Below, in pieces: positions 53,993-61,395 of a stretch of DNA of 64,000 bases. How positions within the stretch are numbered: the first letter of the stretch is position 1; each line of letters opens with the position of its first letter. A program made the position numbers and the translations under genes. The notes under the pieces are model-generated. The model saw only the letters and a program-made list of their open reading frames with translations, searched no databases and was not told the origin of the DNA. The DNA comes from CAZDBA01 sp965224765 (lineage in GTDB: Bacteria; Planctomycetota; Planctomycetia; Pirellulales; Pirellulaceae): NCBI GenBank assembly GCA_965224765.1, contig CBDDAC010000019.1, positions 124,001 through 188,000 of the forward strand. Reading direction: 5' to 3'.

Positions 53993-54550
53993 ATGAAACG
54001 AACAACCCTCTTTCTGGTCGCGATTTTCGCGACTTTTTCCTCACTCGGTTTTGGTCAAGACTCGGATGCCGCTTTGGCAGTCGGCGACCAAGCTCCCAAC
54101 TTTGAACTTGAAACGTTTGATGACAAAGTCGTCACCCTCTCCGAGCGCTTCGGTGAGGAAGGTAAACCCGTGATCCTTCTGTTCTCGCGTGCCAACTGGT
54201 GACCTTTCTGCCTGAGGCAGCTCGGAGAGCTGAATGAGCATGCAGAAAAATTCGAAGACATGGGCGTGGAAGTGATTGCCGTTTTTCGTGAAGAAGCAAA
54301 GGGCGTCGAAGGACTCCAGATCATCAAGGACAAAACAGGTGTCAATTTCACGCTCTGCCTGGATACCGATGCCGAGCACACTTCCCGATACAGCCCAGGA
54401 CGTGGTGAGTTTGACAACTACGTGATCGACAAACAAGGCAACATCGCTGCCATCATCGACGGCACACTCCGAAAACGGGCCTTGTCGGATAAGCTTTTCG
54501 AGATTCTTGAAGGCCTCTCGGGCGATTCCGAAGACGACGACAATCACTAA
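53993..54550 (+). CDS. Peroxiredoxin-like selenoprotein candidate, in-frame TGA (Sec70) in a U-x-x-C motif
   Basis: Reading through the TGA at 54200-54202 gives one 185-aa protein. Residues 1-22 are a Sec signal peptide (MKRTTLFLVAIFATF), then a redoxin (AhpC/TSA, peroxiredoxin-like) fold: DQAPNFELETFDDKVVTLSE, VILLFSRANW, position 70 encoded by TGA, PFC (Cys73), LRQLGELNEHAEKFEDMGVEVIAV, LCLDTDAEH, YSPGRGEFDNYVIDKQGNIAAII and a C-terminal helix. Relatives have W-C-P-F-C here, so TGA replaces the peroxidatic Cys. Without readthrough only a 69-aa stub would remain, and the second half has no start at its beginning (first Met is codon 90). A SECIS-type hairpin follows the TGA. TGA is a normal stop elsewhere in the window (sigma gene, rlmM-like gene), so a changed code is unlikely. 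Probable periplasmic thiol/selenol peroxidase. Confidence 0.82.
54200..54248 (+). promoter_or_regulatory. Bacterial SECIS-like stem-loop just after the UGA
   Basis: After the TGA (54200-54202): lower stem TTTCTGC (54205-54211) pairs perfectly with GCAGAAA (54242-54248); upper stem CAGCT (54218-54222) pairs with AGCTG (54228-54232); apical loop is CGGAG (54223-54227). The apical loop begins 21 nt after the UGA and has G at its second position, which agrees with the bacterial SECIS model as I recall it (loop 16-37 nt from UGA, G among the first two loop bases). It lies inside the coding region, as bacterial SECIS do. Confidence 0.7.
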
Positions 54551-54680
54551 CGCGTTGGTGATTCTTTGATCGCAAAAATGAAGTAGGCCGCCAGAACCAA
54601 CCGCGGAAAATGTACGGCCAATTTTCATTCCAACGAAAGCGCCCTCCCTTCGAGCCTCCGGGGAGGGTTGGCTTTTGGGG

Positions 54681-55346
54681 CCGGGCTAGTTTTCAGATGA
54701 TTCTGGCGCTAATAACCGGATGCCAAGAATCGAACACCCTTTCACCAGGAGGGTCAGGAGCGCAACGACCGGGGCGAAGAAGCCACTGCCGTCTTCCGAA
54801 GCAGTAAAACCGCCTGCTTCGACTGGTGGCTGACTCAGTAGCCAACGTCATCTGAACATCCACTTTCCGCCTGTTTTGGAAACCCGAAGCGTCAGCGAGG
54901 ACGAACCCGACACGTCCTCGCTCACGCATCGGGTTTCCATAAACCACTGTTTCTAGGTAATCGCTTCATGTACGAATGAAAAAGGCACAGCCTCGGAGAG
55001 TGGCCTTTTTGGGCCGGGCTAGTTTTCAGATGATTCTGGCGCTAATAACCGGATGCCAAGAATCGAACACCCTTTCACCAGGAGGGTCAGGAGCGCAACG
55101 ACCGGGGCGGAGAAGCCACTGCCGTCTTCCGAGGCAGTAAAACCGCTTGCTTCAACTGGTGGCTGACTCAGTAGCCAACGTCATTTGAACATCCACTTTC
55201 CGCCTGTTTTGGAAACCCGAAGCGTCAGCGAGGACGAACCCGACACGTCCTCGCTCACGCATCGGGTTTCCATAAACCACGGCTTCTAAGTTTTTGTCAA
55301 GTACGAATGAAAAAGGCACAGCCTCGGAGGGTCGGCTTTTGGGGCC
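54681..55346 (+). repeat. Tandem duplication of a 333-bp non-coding unit containing a long REP-like hairpin
   Basis: Unit 1 starts at 54681 (CCGGGCTAGTTTTCAG) and unit 2 at 55014; they are nearly identical. Each contains a near-perfect hairpin of about 61 nt (54878-54938 and 55211-55271) with arms GGAAACCCGAAGCGTCAGC / GCTCACGCATCGGGTTTCC. Ends carry GGCACAGCCTCGGAG followed by GG-rich sequence. No gene inside; probably a duplicated intergenic repeat. Confidence 0.85.
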
Positions 55347-55389
55347 GTGTGGGAGAGTCAGCTACGTTTGCTACAGAGTTTGTACGGAT

Positions 55390-56421
55390 TCAGTTTGCAG
55401 TCAACCAAATTCCGTAGATCGCGTAAATCGTTCCCGCGACCGCCAATGACGAAATTCTGTGCCCCTGAAAAAAGACAACGATCGGGATGGCAAAAAGCGG
55501 GCTTGTAGAGACCAACGTCTGTGCGATTCCGACTTCCGTGTTCTTGAATGCAATCTGGCTTAACCAGATTCCAATCCAGGTCCCAATCGCTGCAGCCGGG
55601 AGCAGTTTCTTGATCAATCCCCACTTGAAAAACTTTCGGGCAAACTGGCGACATTGTTGACGCGCCAAGAGAAATCCAATCGAGCAAACTGCTGCGACCA
55701 AGAGGCGGATCATGGAAGCTTCCAACGCTGAGCAATCATTAACTTCCATCCCGACCTTGGAAAACGTCGCTCCCAATCCCTGACACAGGGCGCCAGCGAT
55801 CCCCACCGCGACCCCATTCGACTGAACTCCCGGGAACAAGCTAAGTGCTTCTTTCTCGCCTCGTTTCTCTGCAATCACAATCATGACACCCAGAACAGTC
55901 AACGCGATTCCCAACAGCTGAAAACCAAGCAAATTTTCTGACAACAAGAGCCAGCTTGAGAGGATCGCGAATAAGGGAGAAGTCGTCGCAACGACGAGCG
56001 ATCTTCTTGGACCAAGAATCTGCAGGCTGCGAAAGTAAAACGTGTCACCAATGACAATTCCGACCAATCCACTCAGTGCCAGCCACACCCAGGCTTTCCA
56101 ATTGGCTTTGAGCTTAAAAGGCTCTTGAGCGTCGGTTGGCTCTCGACCAGCCGCACTGACCAGGGAATCTGAATCAGTAGAGGTAGCGGTCATCTCTGGA
56201 ACACTCGAGCTTGCTCCTTCAGCCAAATCTGGGCCGGTACTTGGCCCCAGAATCATGATCACCAGCAACAGCACGCCGACGTGCCCCGTAATCAGAACCG
56301 CTCCAACAATATTTTTGCAAATATTGAGTTCTACGGCATTGAGGTTGATCTTACCCCACAAAAAACTGGAGACCGTCCACATGAATGCCGCCGTGAGCGC
56401 CGCCGTTTCTCCAATTCCCAT
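55390..56421 (-). CDS. EamA/DMT-family membrane transporter
   Basis: 343 aa, about ten hydrophobic helices in two EamA halves: TAAFMWTVSSFLWGKI at the N-terminus, and the second half starting at VAVGIAGALCQGLGATFSKVGM. An unusual acidic/Ser-rich loop of about 35 residues (EGASSSVPEMTATSTDSDS) lies between helices 2 and 3. The repeated FYFRSLQILGPRRSLVVATTSPLFAILSSWLLL and EVGIAQTLVSTSPLFAIPIVVFF are the family's inverted-repeat cores. Substrate cannot be predicted (metabolite or amino-acid exporters in this superfamily). Confidence 0.88.
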   Translation of the reverse strand: MGIGETAALTAAFMWTVSSFLWGKINLNAVELNICKNIVGAVLITGHVGVLLLVIMILGPSTGPDLAEGASSSVPEMTATSTDSDSLVSAAGREPTDAQEPFKLKANWKAWVWLALSGLVGIVIGDTFYFRSLQILGPRRSLVVATTSPLFAILSSWLLLSENLLGFQLLGIALTVLGVMIVIAEKRGEKEALSLFPGVQSNGVAVGIAGALCQGLGATFSKVGMEVNDCSALEASMIRLLVAAVCSIGFLLARQQCRQFARKFFKWGLIKKLLPAAAIGTWIGIWLSQIAFKNTEVGIAQTLVSTSPLFAIPIVVFFQGHRISSLAVAGTIYAIYGIWLTAN

Positions 56422-56475
56422 TTTTATCCCAGTTAAGTAATTGCGAGCCGCAATTTATCGCGATGCAACGGAAAT

Positions 56476-57561
56476 TCAAAGGGTAGGCGATTGATAGGGA
56501 TTTCCCGTCTCAATTCGCTCTTTTGCGGTTACAGCGTTGGATACTTCACTGAGAAATCGAAGGACTCGATCCTGACCACCGATCGCGCGCTTCGGCAAAA
56601 TGTACAACAGACTTTCGTGTGACTGAAGGGCGACAAAATAGTCCCCGTAGTAAACCCGTACGATGTCACTCAGCGCATGTCGATTGACCACTCCGGGTTC
56701 GCCGATCCAAACGGAGTCTTTAGACACATAAAACTCGGTTTCCATACCCATCAAACGGTTCGTCTGCATTCTCCGTGTCCGATTCTGCCGAGAGTACGCC
56801 AGCTCATTAAGAATCACCAACCCAAAAAGAAACACTGACAAAGGCAAAGGCAGCACAGAAGATTTCACAATGCAGGAAAACAACAACCCCAACGCTGGAA
56901 TGAACATCAATCCTGTCAAGAACCGACGACTAACCACGACATTTCTTGGCTTCCCCGACGCCTCCAGCGTTTCCCGTGGGTCGTAGGGGACAAACCGTTC
57001 CGCATTCATGTGTTTCAGATCGTCCTGATTCCAGGTGAACTGAAAGGTATCGTTTTTGTTCTGATGAAACGATTCTTCATAAAATGGCACTACAATTTCC
57101 GGTGCCGTCGCCACACGTCGTGTCAATTCATTCAGCAACCAGTCTCTTTGTGTCGAGTCAATCACCCGCTTGGGCAACAGGACCACATTTCCAGGATGTC
57201 GAATCAGCAGATAGTCTCGATCTTCTTCGACCCCCTCAAGGTATGCATAGGCCTTTTGATACTCGGTTTCATTCGATTTTTCATAAAGATAACCATCACG
57301 AAACTCAATATCGCAGTGATAAGGCGGAAACCTCCTTCGTCGGAACACTCGCGCAAACACATATGCATTGAATATCAAAACACCTGTAGACAAAATCAAA
57401 AACTGCATCCAGATGAGTTCACGCCACATCAGCAAGATTTGAATCATCGAGCATAGGATCAACAGCACAATTAACCATTGACTAATTCGAATCCTGGTAT
57501 TCGACAGCAATTGATAACGCTTCAGGCAGTCTTTTTGATTAAAGTCAAATTCCAATCGCAT
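56476..57561 (-). CDS. Membrane protein with two YcxB-like domains
   Basis: 361 aa from the ATG at 57561 (MRLEFDFNQKDCL), which has AAAGGAG 8-12 nt upstream; the longer frame to 57615 would add unlikely residues. Two homologous halves, each with a membrane-helix pair followed by a beta-rich part ending in a YcxB-type motif: NVVLLPKRVIDSTQ in the first, LLYILPKRAIGGQDR in the second. Helices near 24-60 and 205-245. Function of the family is unknown. It is on the minus strand behind the EamA gene with 54 bp between stop and start. Confidence 0.72.
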   Translation of the reverse strand: MRLEFDFNQKDCLKRYQLLSNTRIRISQWLIVLLILCSMIQILLMWRELIWMQFLILSTGVLIFNAYVFARVFRRRRFPPYHCDIEFRDGYLYEKSNETEYQKAYAYLEGVEEDRDYLLIRHPGNVVLLPKRVIDSTQRDWLLNELTRRVATAPEIVVPFYEESFHQNKNDTFQFTWNQDDLKHMNAERFVPYDPRETLEASGKPRNVVVSRRFLTGLMFIPALGLLFSCIVKSSVLPLPLSVFLFGLVILNELAYSRQNRTRRMQTNRLMGMETEFYVSKDSVWIGEPGVVNRHALSDIVRVYYGDYFVALQSHESLLYILPKRAIGGQDRVLRFLSEVSNAVTAKERIETGNPYQSPTL

Positions 57562-57632
57562 CACCGCATTCTCCTTTCGTTGGCTCAGCCAAATTCTAAA
57601 CCATGTTGAAATCATTGCGAGCCGATAAAACT

Positions 57633-57744
57633 GGGAGGTTGAGGCTCCCGCCGAAACCTACATCCACTTCGACATTTCCACTTCGACATTTCCACTTCGA
57701 CAAGAAAAAGAATACGGAGGTTTCGGCAGGAGCCTCAACCTCCC
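57633..57744. repeat. Inverted pair of a dispersed 26-bp repeat, with a short tandem array between
   Basis: The unit starting GGGAGGTTGAGGCTCCCG (57633-57658) and its reverse complement (57719-57744) match at 25 of 26 positions. Between them ATTTCCACTTCGAC is repeated in tandem (about 57670-57705). A third copy of the unit is at 50531-50555. Looks like a MITE/REP-type element. Confidence 0.65.
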
Positions 57745-57843
57745 GCGCAAACATTGAAACAGCTGTTTGCCACAAAGTCATACCAACATTCTTAAAACTC
57801 GTTATGATCATTTCTGATCCTATCTTCAAACAAGGCATGTGTA

Positions 57844-58617
57844 ATGAGCGAAGGTCCCCGACCATTCGTACTGGCAGAAACGAACTGGAAAACGGTCAAA
57901 GCAACCCAGTTCGACATCGCCGTCTTACCCTGGGGCGCAACAGAAGCCCACAACTTCCACTTGCCATATGCGACAGATAACTTCCAGGTCGAATTCGTTG
58001 CCCAAGCTGCCGCCCAATTGGCCTGGGAGCAGGGAGGACGCTGCATCGTCTTGCCATGCATTCCATTCGGAGTCAACACGGGACAACTGGACATTGACTT
58101 GTGCATGAACATGAGCCCAACAACCCAACTTGCCGTTCTCCAGGACGTTGTGCAAGTTCTAGAATGCAGCGGGATCGACAAACTAGTGGTCATCAATGGG
58201 CATGGCGGTAACCACTTCAAGCAAATGCTGCGTGAGTTGTCTGTCGACTACCCAGATATGTTTACTTGCGCATTGAACTGGTACGAAGCCACAGACTGCG
58301 ATCCATTTTTTGACCAGCCAGGTGACCACGCTGGCGAATTGGAAACCAGCTGCATGCTGCAGATTGCCCCTGAACTGTGTCTACCGCTATCAATCGCAGG
58401 TGACGGTGCAGCCAAAAGCTTTCAGATCCAGGGACTCAAGCAGGGCTGGGTAACGGCTCAAAGGGAATGGACTCAGGTCACCCAAGATACGGGAGTTGGA
58501 GATCCAGCCGATGCAACCGCCGAGAAGGGGAGGGCGTTCCTAAATGCATGTACAGAGAAAATCGCCCAATTCTTTCTCGAGCTTGGCTCCGCAGACCTAA
58601 ACGACATGTACGAGTAA
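57844..58617 (+). CDS. Creatininase-family amidohydrolase
   Basis: 257 aa. Family motifs: VLPWGATEAHNFHLPYATD near residues 28-46 (usual G-x-T-E-x-H-x-x-H-L-P, metal ligands Glu34, His36), NGHGGNHFKQML (about 118-129), and GDHAGELETS (metal/catalytic Glu). The family covers creatininase, formamide hydrolases in riboflavin/F420 paths and mycofactocin MftE; the exact substrate cannot be told. Given the methanopterin-type formyltransferase nearby a cofactor-biosynthetic role is possible but speculative. Confidence 0.85.
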   Translation: MSEGPRPFVLAETNWKTVKATQFDIAVLPWGATEAHNFHLPYATDNFQVEFVAQAAAQLAWEQGGRCIVLPCIPFGVNTGQLDIDLCMNMSPTTQLAVLQDVVQVLECSGIDKLVVINGHGGNHFKQMLRELSVDYPDMFTCALNWYEATDCDPFFDQPGDHAGELETSCMLQIAPELCLPLSIAGDGAAKSFQIQGLKQGWVTAQREWTQVTQDTGVGDPADATAEKGRAFLNACTEKIAQFFLELGSADLNDMYE

Positions 58618-58682
58618 TGAGTCCAACGCACGATTAATTCTTGCTGTCCGATTTCGCTGACTCATGTCATCAGAATCGCCGA

Positions 58683-59603
58683 CTACTTGGGGGGCTTGTT
58701 AACAAACTTGATTTCAAAAAGAGTCGGGCAATACTTTCCCGTGACATAGATTTTGTCTTTGGCCTCGTCGTAGGCAATTCCGTTCAACACTCCGCCTTGC
58801 GGCCGTTCTGCCGGTGGCCAAAGCCCTGTCAAATCGATCATTGCCGTCACCATTCCGGTGGTCGAGTCGATCTCAAAAATAACATCTTCATTAAGTACAT
58901 TGGCGTAAACTTTGCCTCCCACAAACTCCATTTCATTGAGTGCGGGAATGGGACGATTTCTCAATTTGACCGTGACCGTTTTCAGAACTGAAAAATCATC
59001 AGGATCTACGAAAATCAAGTTGGACCCGCTATCAGTCATCATCAAATTCTCACCGTCAGAACAAAGCCCCCAGCCTTGTCCCTTGTATTTGATAATCTTG
59101 GGCGGATCCTTGAGCTCCAAATCGTAAACGAGGCACTCCCCCCCTTTCCAAGTCAACTGATAGACCTTGCCATTGTGAACACATGCTCCTTCACCAAACC
59201 GGTCTGGACCAAGAAAGATTCTGGGATCGGTTGCACCCGTTTCGAGATCAACAATTCGCATTGTTGACTCTCCCTTTTTTCCGGTGCTTTCGTAAAGCTT
59301 GCCTTTATGGACAAACAGACCCTGGGTAAAGGCCAATCGATCATGCGGGTATCTGTTTACGATCTCGTACCCGAACTGCTCAATCCCCCGCATTGCAGAG
59401 CTCCGCATCCGCGTGTCTTTGAAAATCATCGCAAGTACGCCACCACCAATCACGATCGTAACGAACAATCCAACTAGGCCCCAGCGAGTCCCCTGCGGCT
59501 GGTTTGCAACCGAACTGAATTGCGGTTTAGGAGGCACGACACCCTGACGGGCTTCGGCAAATGAGGACTTACGTTTCTTTTTTGATTTTGATTTGCTGGC
59601 CAT
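58683..59603 (-). CDS. Glutaminyl-peptide cyclotransferase (glutamine cyclotransferase, beta-propeller type)
   Basis: 306 aa from the ATG at 59603 (MASKSKSKKKRKSS). Lys-rich cytosolic N-terminus, one membrane anchor (LVGLFVTIVIGGGVLAMIF), then the plant/bacterial-type QC five-bladed propeller: VNRYPHDRLAFTQGLFVHKGKLYESTGKKGES, QLTWKGGECLVYD, GWGLCSDGENLMMTDSGSNLIFVDP, LNEMEFVGGKVYANVL, and GGVLNGIAYDEAKDKIYVTGKYCPTLFEI. It converts N-terminal Gln to pyroglutamate in exported proteins. Confidence 0.93.
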   Translation of the reverse strand: MASKSKSKKKRKSSFAEARQGVVPPKPQFSSVANQPQGTRWGLVGLFVTIVIGGGVLAMIFKDTRMRSSAMRGIEQFGYEIVNRYPHDRLAFTQGLFVHKGKLYESTGKKGESTMRIVDLETGATDPRIFLGPDRFGEGACVHNGKVYQLTWKGGECLVYDLELKDPPKIIKYKGQGWGLCSDGENLMMTDSGSNLIFVDPDDFSVLKTVTVKLRNRPIPALNEMEFVGGKVYANVLNEDVIFEIDSTTGMVTAMIDLTGLWPPAERPQGGVLNGIAYDEAKDKIYVTGKYCPTLFEIKFVNKPPK

Positions 59604-59848
59604 AATTTCAAACGATGTGAAGATGCAATTAAACTTCAAGCGTTTAAAGTATGCCAACTCTCGTTTTGAGTCCACTCCAGATCATCAAGTTGAGTGCGAG
59701 TTACCAACTCTTGCATCGCTCATTGAGTAAATTGAGTCTCACGAAGTCATCATCCACGAGCCTGACAAGGAGAACACGCGTCGCTGAATTGTTGTCACTC
59801 CAGCTGATGGAGTCATCGCCCCACGGCCAGCGACCTCAGTTCCGTCAG

Positions 59849-60658
59849 CTAAAGCCCGTTCGCAAACAAACGCCGCAAACGTTTGGGCAGACTCTTCAGT
59901 TGAGATTTCGAAATATCGATCGGAGGTTGGTCTGAAAAGTTAAAACTGTCGCAAAACCACGGACGGCTATAGACGATGTACAGAATCGGCCGAGAATGCT
60001 CGCTTCGATTCGCGGTCCCGCCATGGATGACCCGATAATCCATCAGATAAACATCCCCTTTTTTTGCAAACGGAATCGTAGCCCCGTCCCAATCTGGGTC
60101 AGTCATCAATCCAGACAATCGCTGACGAGCCCCCAGTTCCCGATGAGAACCTTCCCAGATTGCGGTCGAACCAGTTTGGTGATCGAGGTCGACCAGCGGG
60201 ACAACCAGCGTGATTGCGTAGGGCGGTAAACCGATGCACTCAATCTCCGACTCGAATAAAGGCGGGTGATCAAAGTGGATGGGCTGTGGATCGGCACCGG
60301 GGAAAGTCACCACCGATCCAAAACTGGAAATAAGACATTGCTTGCCAAGCAATCCCTCCAGAATCGGCATCAACAATGAATTGTCAAACAATGAGGGGTC
60401 ATCGAAAGGCGATTCAACCCGAATCGTAATCATGAAACGATGATCGCCCACAATCGCGTAGCGCTTCTTGAGTTCACTGACAGGCCGGGAAGTATACCTC
60501 TGATCGAAGGCCTGAGCCAGTGTCTCAATCAACTCAGGGTCAAAAACATTTTTGATCCAAAGCGCGCCATGCGATTGAAAAAGCTGATTCGCTCGCGCCA
60601 CCGTCTCTGAGGCGATCGAATGACCGCCATTTTTTTTGAGCGACAGTACTGACTTCAT
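59849..60658 (-). CDS. Phytanoyl-CoA dioxygenase (PhyH)-like Fe(II)/2-oxoglutarate oxygenase
   Basis: 269 aa, cytosolic. Double-stranded beta-helix with the facial triad HxD in PIHFDHPP and the distal His and Arg in DYRVIHGGTANRSEHSRPILYIVYSRPWF. N-terminal helices include FQSHGALWIKNVFDPELIETL, the family's substrate-loop region. Substrate unknown. It starts 3 bp after the stop of the glutathione peroxidase gene (60662) reading in the opposite sense of coordinates, same strand, so the two may be co-transcribed. Confidence 0.82.
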   Translation of the reverse strand: MKSVLSLKKNGGHSIASETVARANQLFQSHGALWIKNVFDPELIETLAQAFDQRYTSRPVSELKKRYAIVGDHRFMITIRVESPFDDPSLFDNSLLMPILEGLLGKQCLISSFGSVVTFPGADPQPIHFDHPPLFESEIECIGLPPYAITLVVPLVDLDHQTGSTAIWEGSHRELGARQRLSGLMTDPDWDGATIPFAKKGDVYLMDYRVIHGGTANRSEHSRPILYIVYSRPWFCDSFNFSDQPPIDISKSQLKSLPKRLRRLFANGL

Positions 60659-60661
60659 GGA

Positions 60662-61270
60662 CTACTTGGAATTTGTATCGGGAGTTTCTTCCAGCGCGGA
60701 CTTGATGGCGGCAAGGAATTCTTCGTCACTGGGTTCAGTTCGGCTTCCAAAACGGGCGACAGGGTTCCCCAATCGATCCAGGAGAATTTTTTCAAAGTTC
60801 CATCGGACTTTACCAGTACCAACCGGCGCTAAATCCATTCCGGTCAAGTGTTTGTAGAGATCGCATTGATTTTCACCGTTCACATCGACTTTCGCCAACA
60901 TGTCAAATTCCACACCAAAGTTTTTCTTGCAAAAACCTGCGATGTCTTCTGAGGAACCGGGTTCCTGCCCACCAAATTGATTGCACGGAACACCAACGAT
61001 TGCCAAACCCGCCTCGTTGAATTCTTCGTGCAGTGCCTGAAGGGTTTCATATTGTGGCGTGAATCCACATTCGCTGGCCACGTTAACAAACAACACGACT
61101 TTGCCCTGATACTTGGACAGATCGACCTCTTCACCGTTAAGCGAATTCATCGTGAAATTCAATGCAGCAGGAGTTTCGGTTGACGAATCCGCGTCAGGAT
61201 CTTGTTGAGCCCGCAAATTTCCACACATGAGAGTGACAACAACCGATACGACAAGCAATTTAATCTTCAT
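60662..61270 (-). CDS. Glutathione-peroxidase-family protein, exported, Cys type
   Basis: 202 aa from the ATG at 61270 (MKIKLLVVSVVVTLM), which opens a signal peptide; the longer frame to 61357 is unlikely. Thioredoxin-like GPx fold with the catalytic Cys68 in VASECGFTPQY, Gln in CNQFGGQEPG, and Trp/Asn in VRWNFEKIL, so the C/Q/W/N tetrad is complete. Uses Cys, not selenocysteine. Likely a thioredoxin- or other thiol-dependent periplasmic peroxidase, functionally parallel to the Sec-containing peroxiredoxin-like gene at 53993. Confidence 0.9.
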   Translation of the reverse strand: MKIKLLVVSVVVTLMCGNLRAQQDPDADSSTETPAALNFTMNSLNGEEVDLSKYQGKVVLFVNVASECGFTPQYETLQALHEEFNEAGLAIVGVPCNQFGGQEPGSSEDIAGFCKKNFGVEFDMLAKVDVNGENQCDLYKHLTGMDLAPVGTGKVRWNFEKILLDRLGNPVARFGSRTEPSDEEFLAAIKSALEETPDTNSK

Positions 61271-61395
61271 AATGATTTGAATTGAAAAAGACAATCGAAA
61301 TGGATAACCAACAATCGTTCCAGTGAACTTGTTCATCCTATCGCAAAACCGTTCCAACTGCTCACAATTAACGCCGCCCCACTCCTCAGTGTGGA

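Noticed and set aside
54200..54202. TGA read as Trp through a changed genetic code
   Set aside because: TGA is the stop of other genes in the window (sigma factor at 38051, rlmM-like gene at 48369), and the alignment position calls for Cys, not Trp.
54200..54202. TGA as an ordinary nonsense mutation of a Cys codon
   Set aside because: Possible in principle (TGC or TGT to TGA), but the downstream half is undegraded and a SECIS-like hairpin with suitable spacing is present; kept as the alternative to be tested.
60662..61270. Glutathione peroxidase as a second selenoprotein
   Set aside because: Its catalytic position is a normal Cys codon (TGT) in SECGFT.
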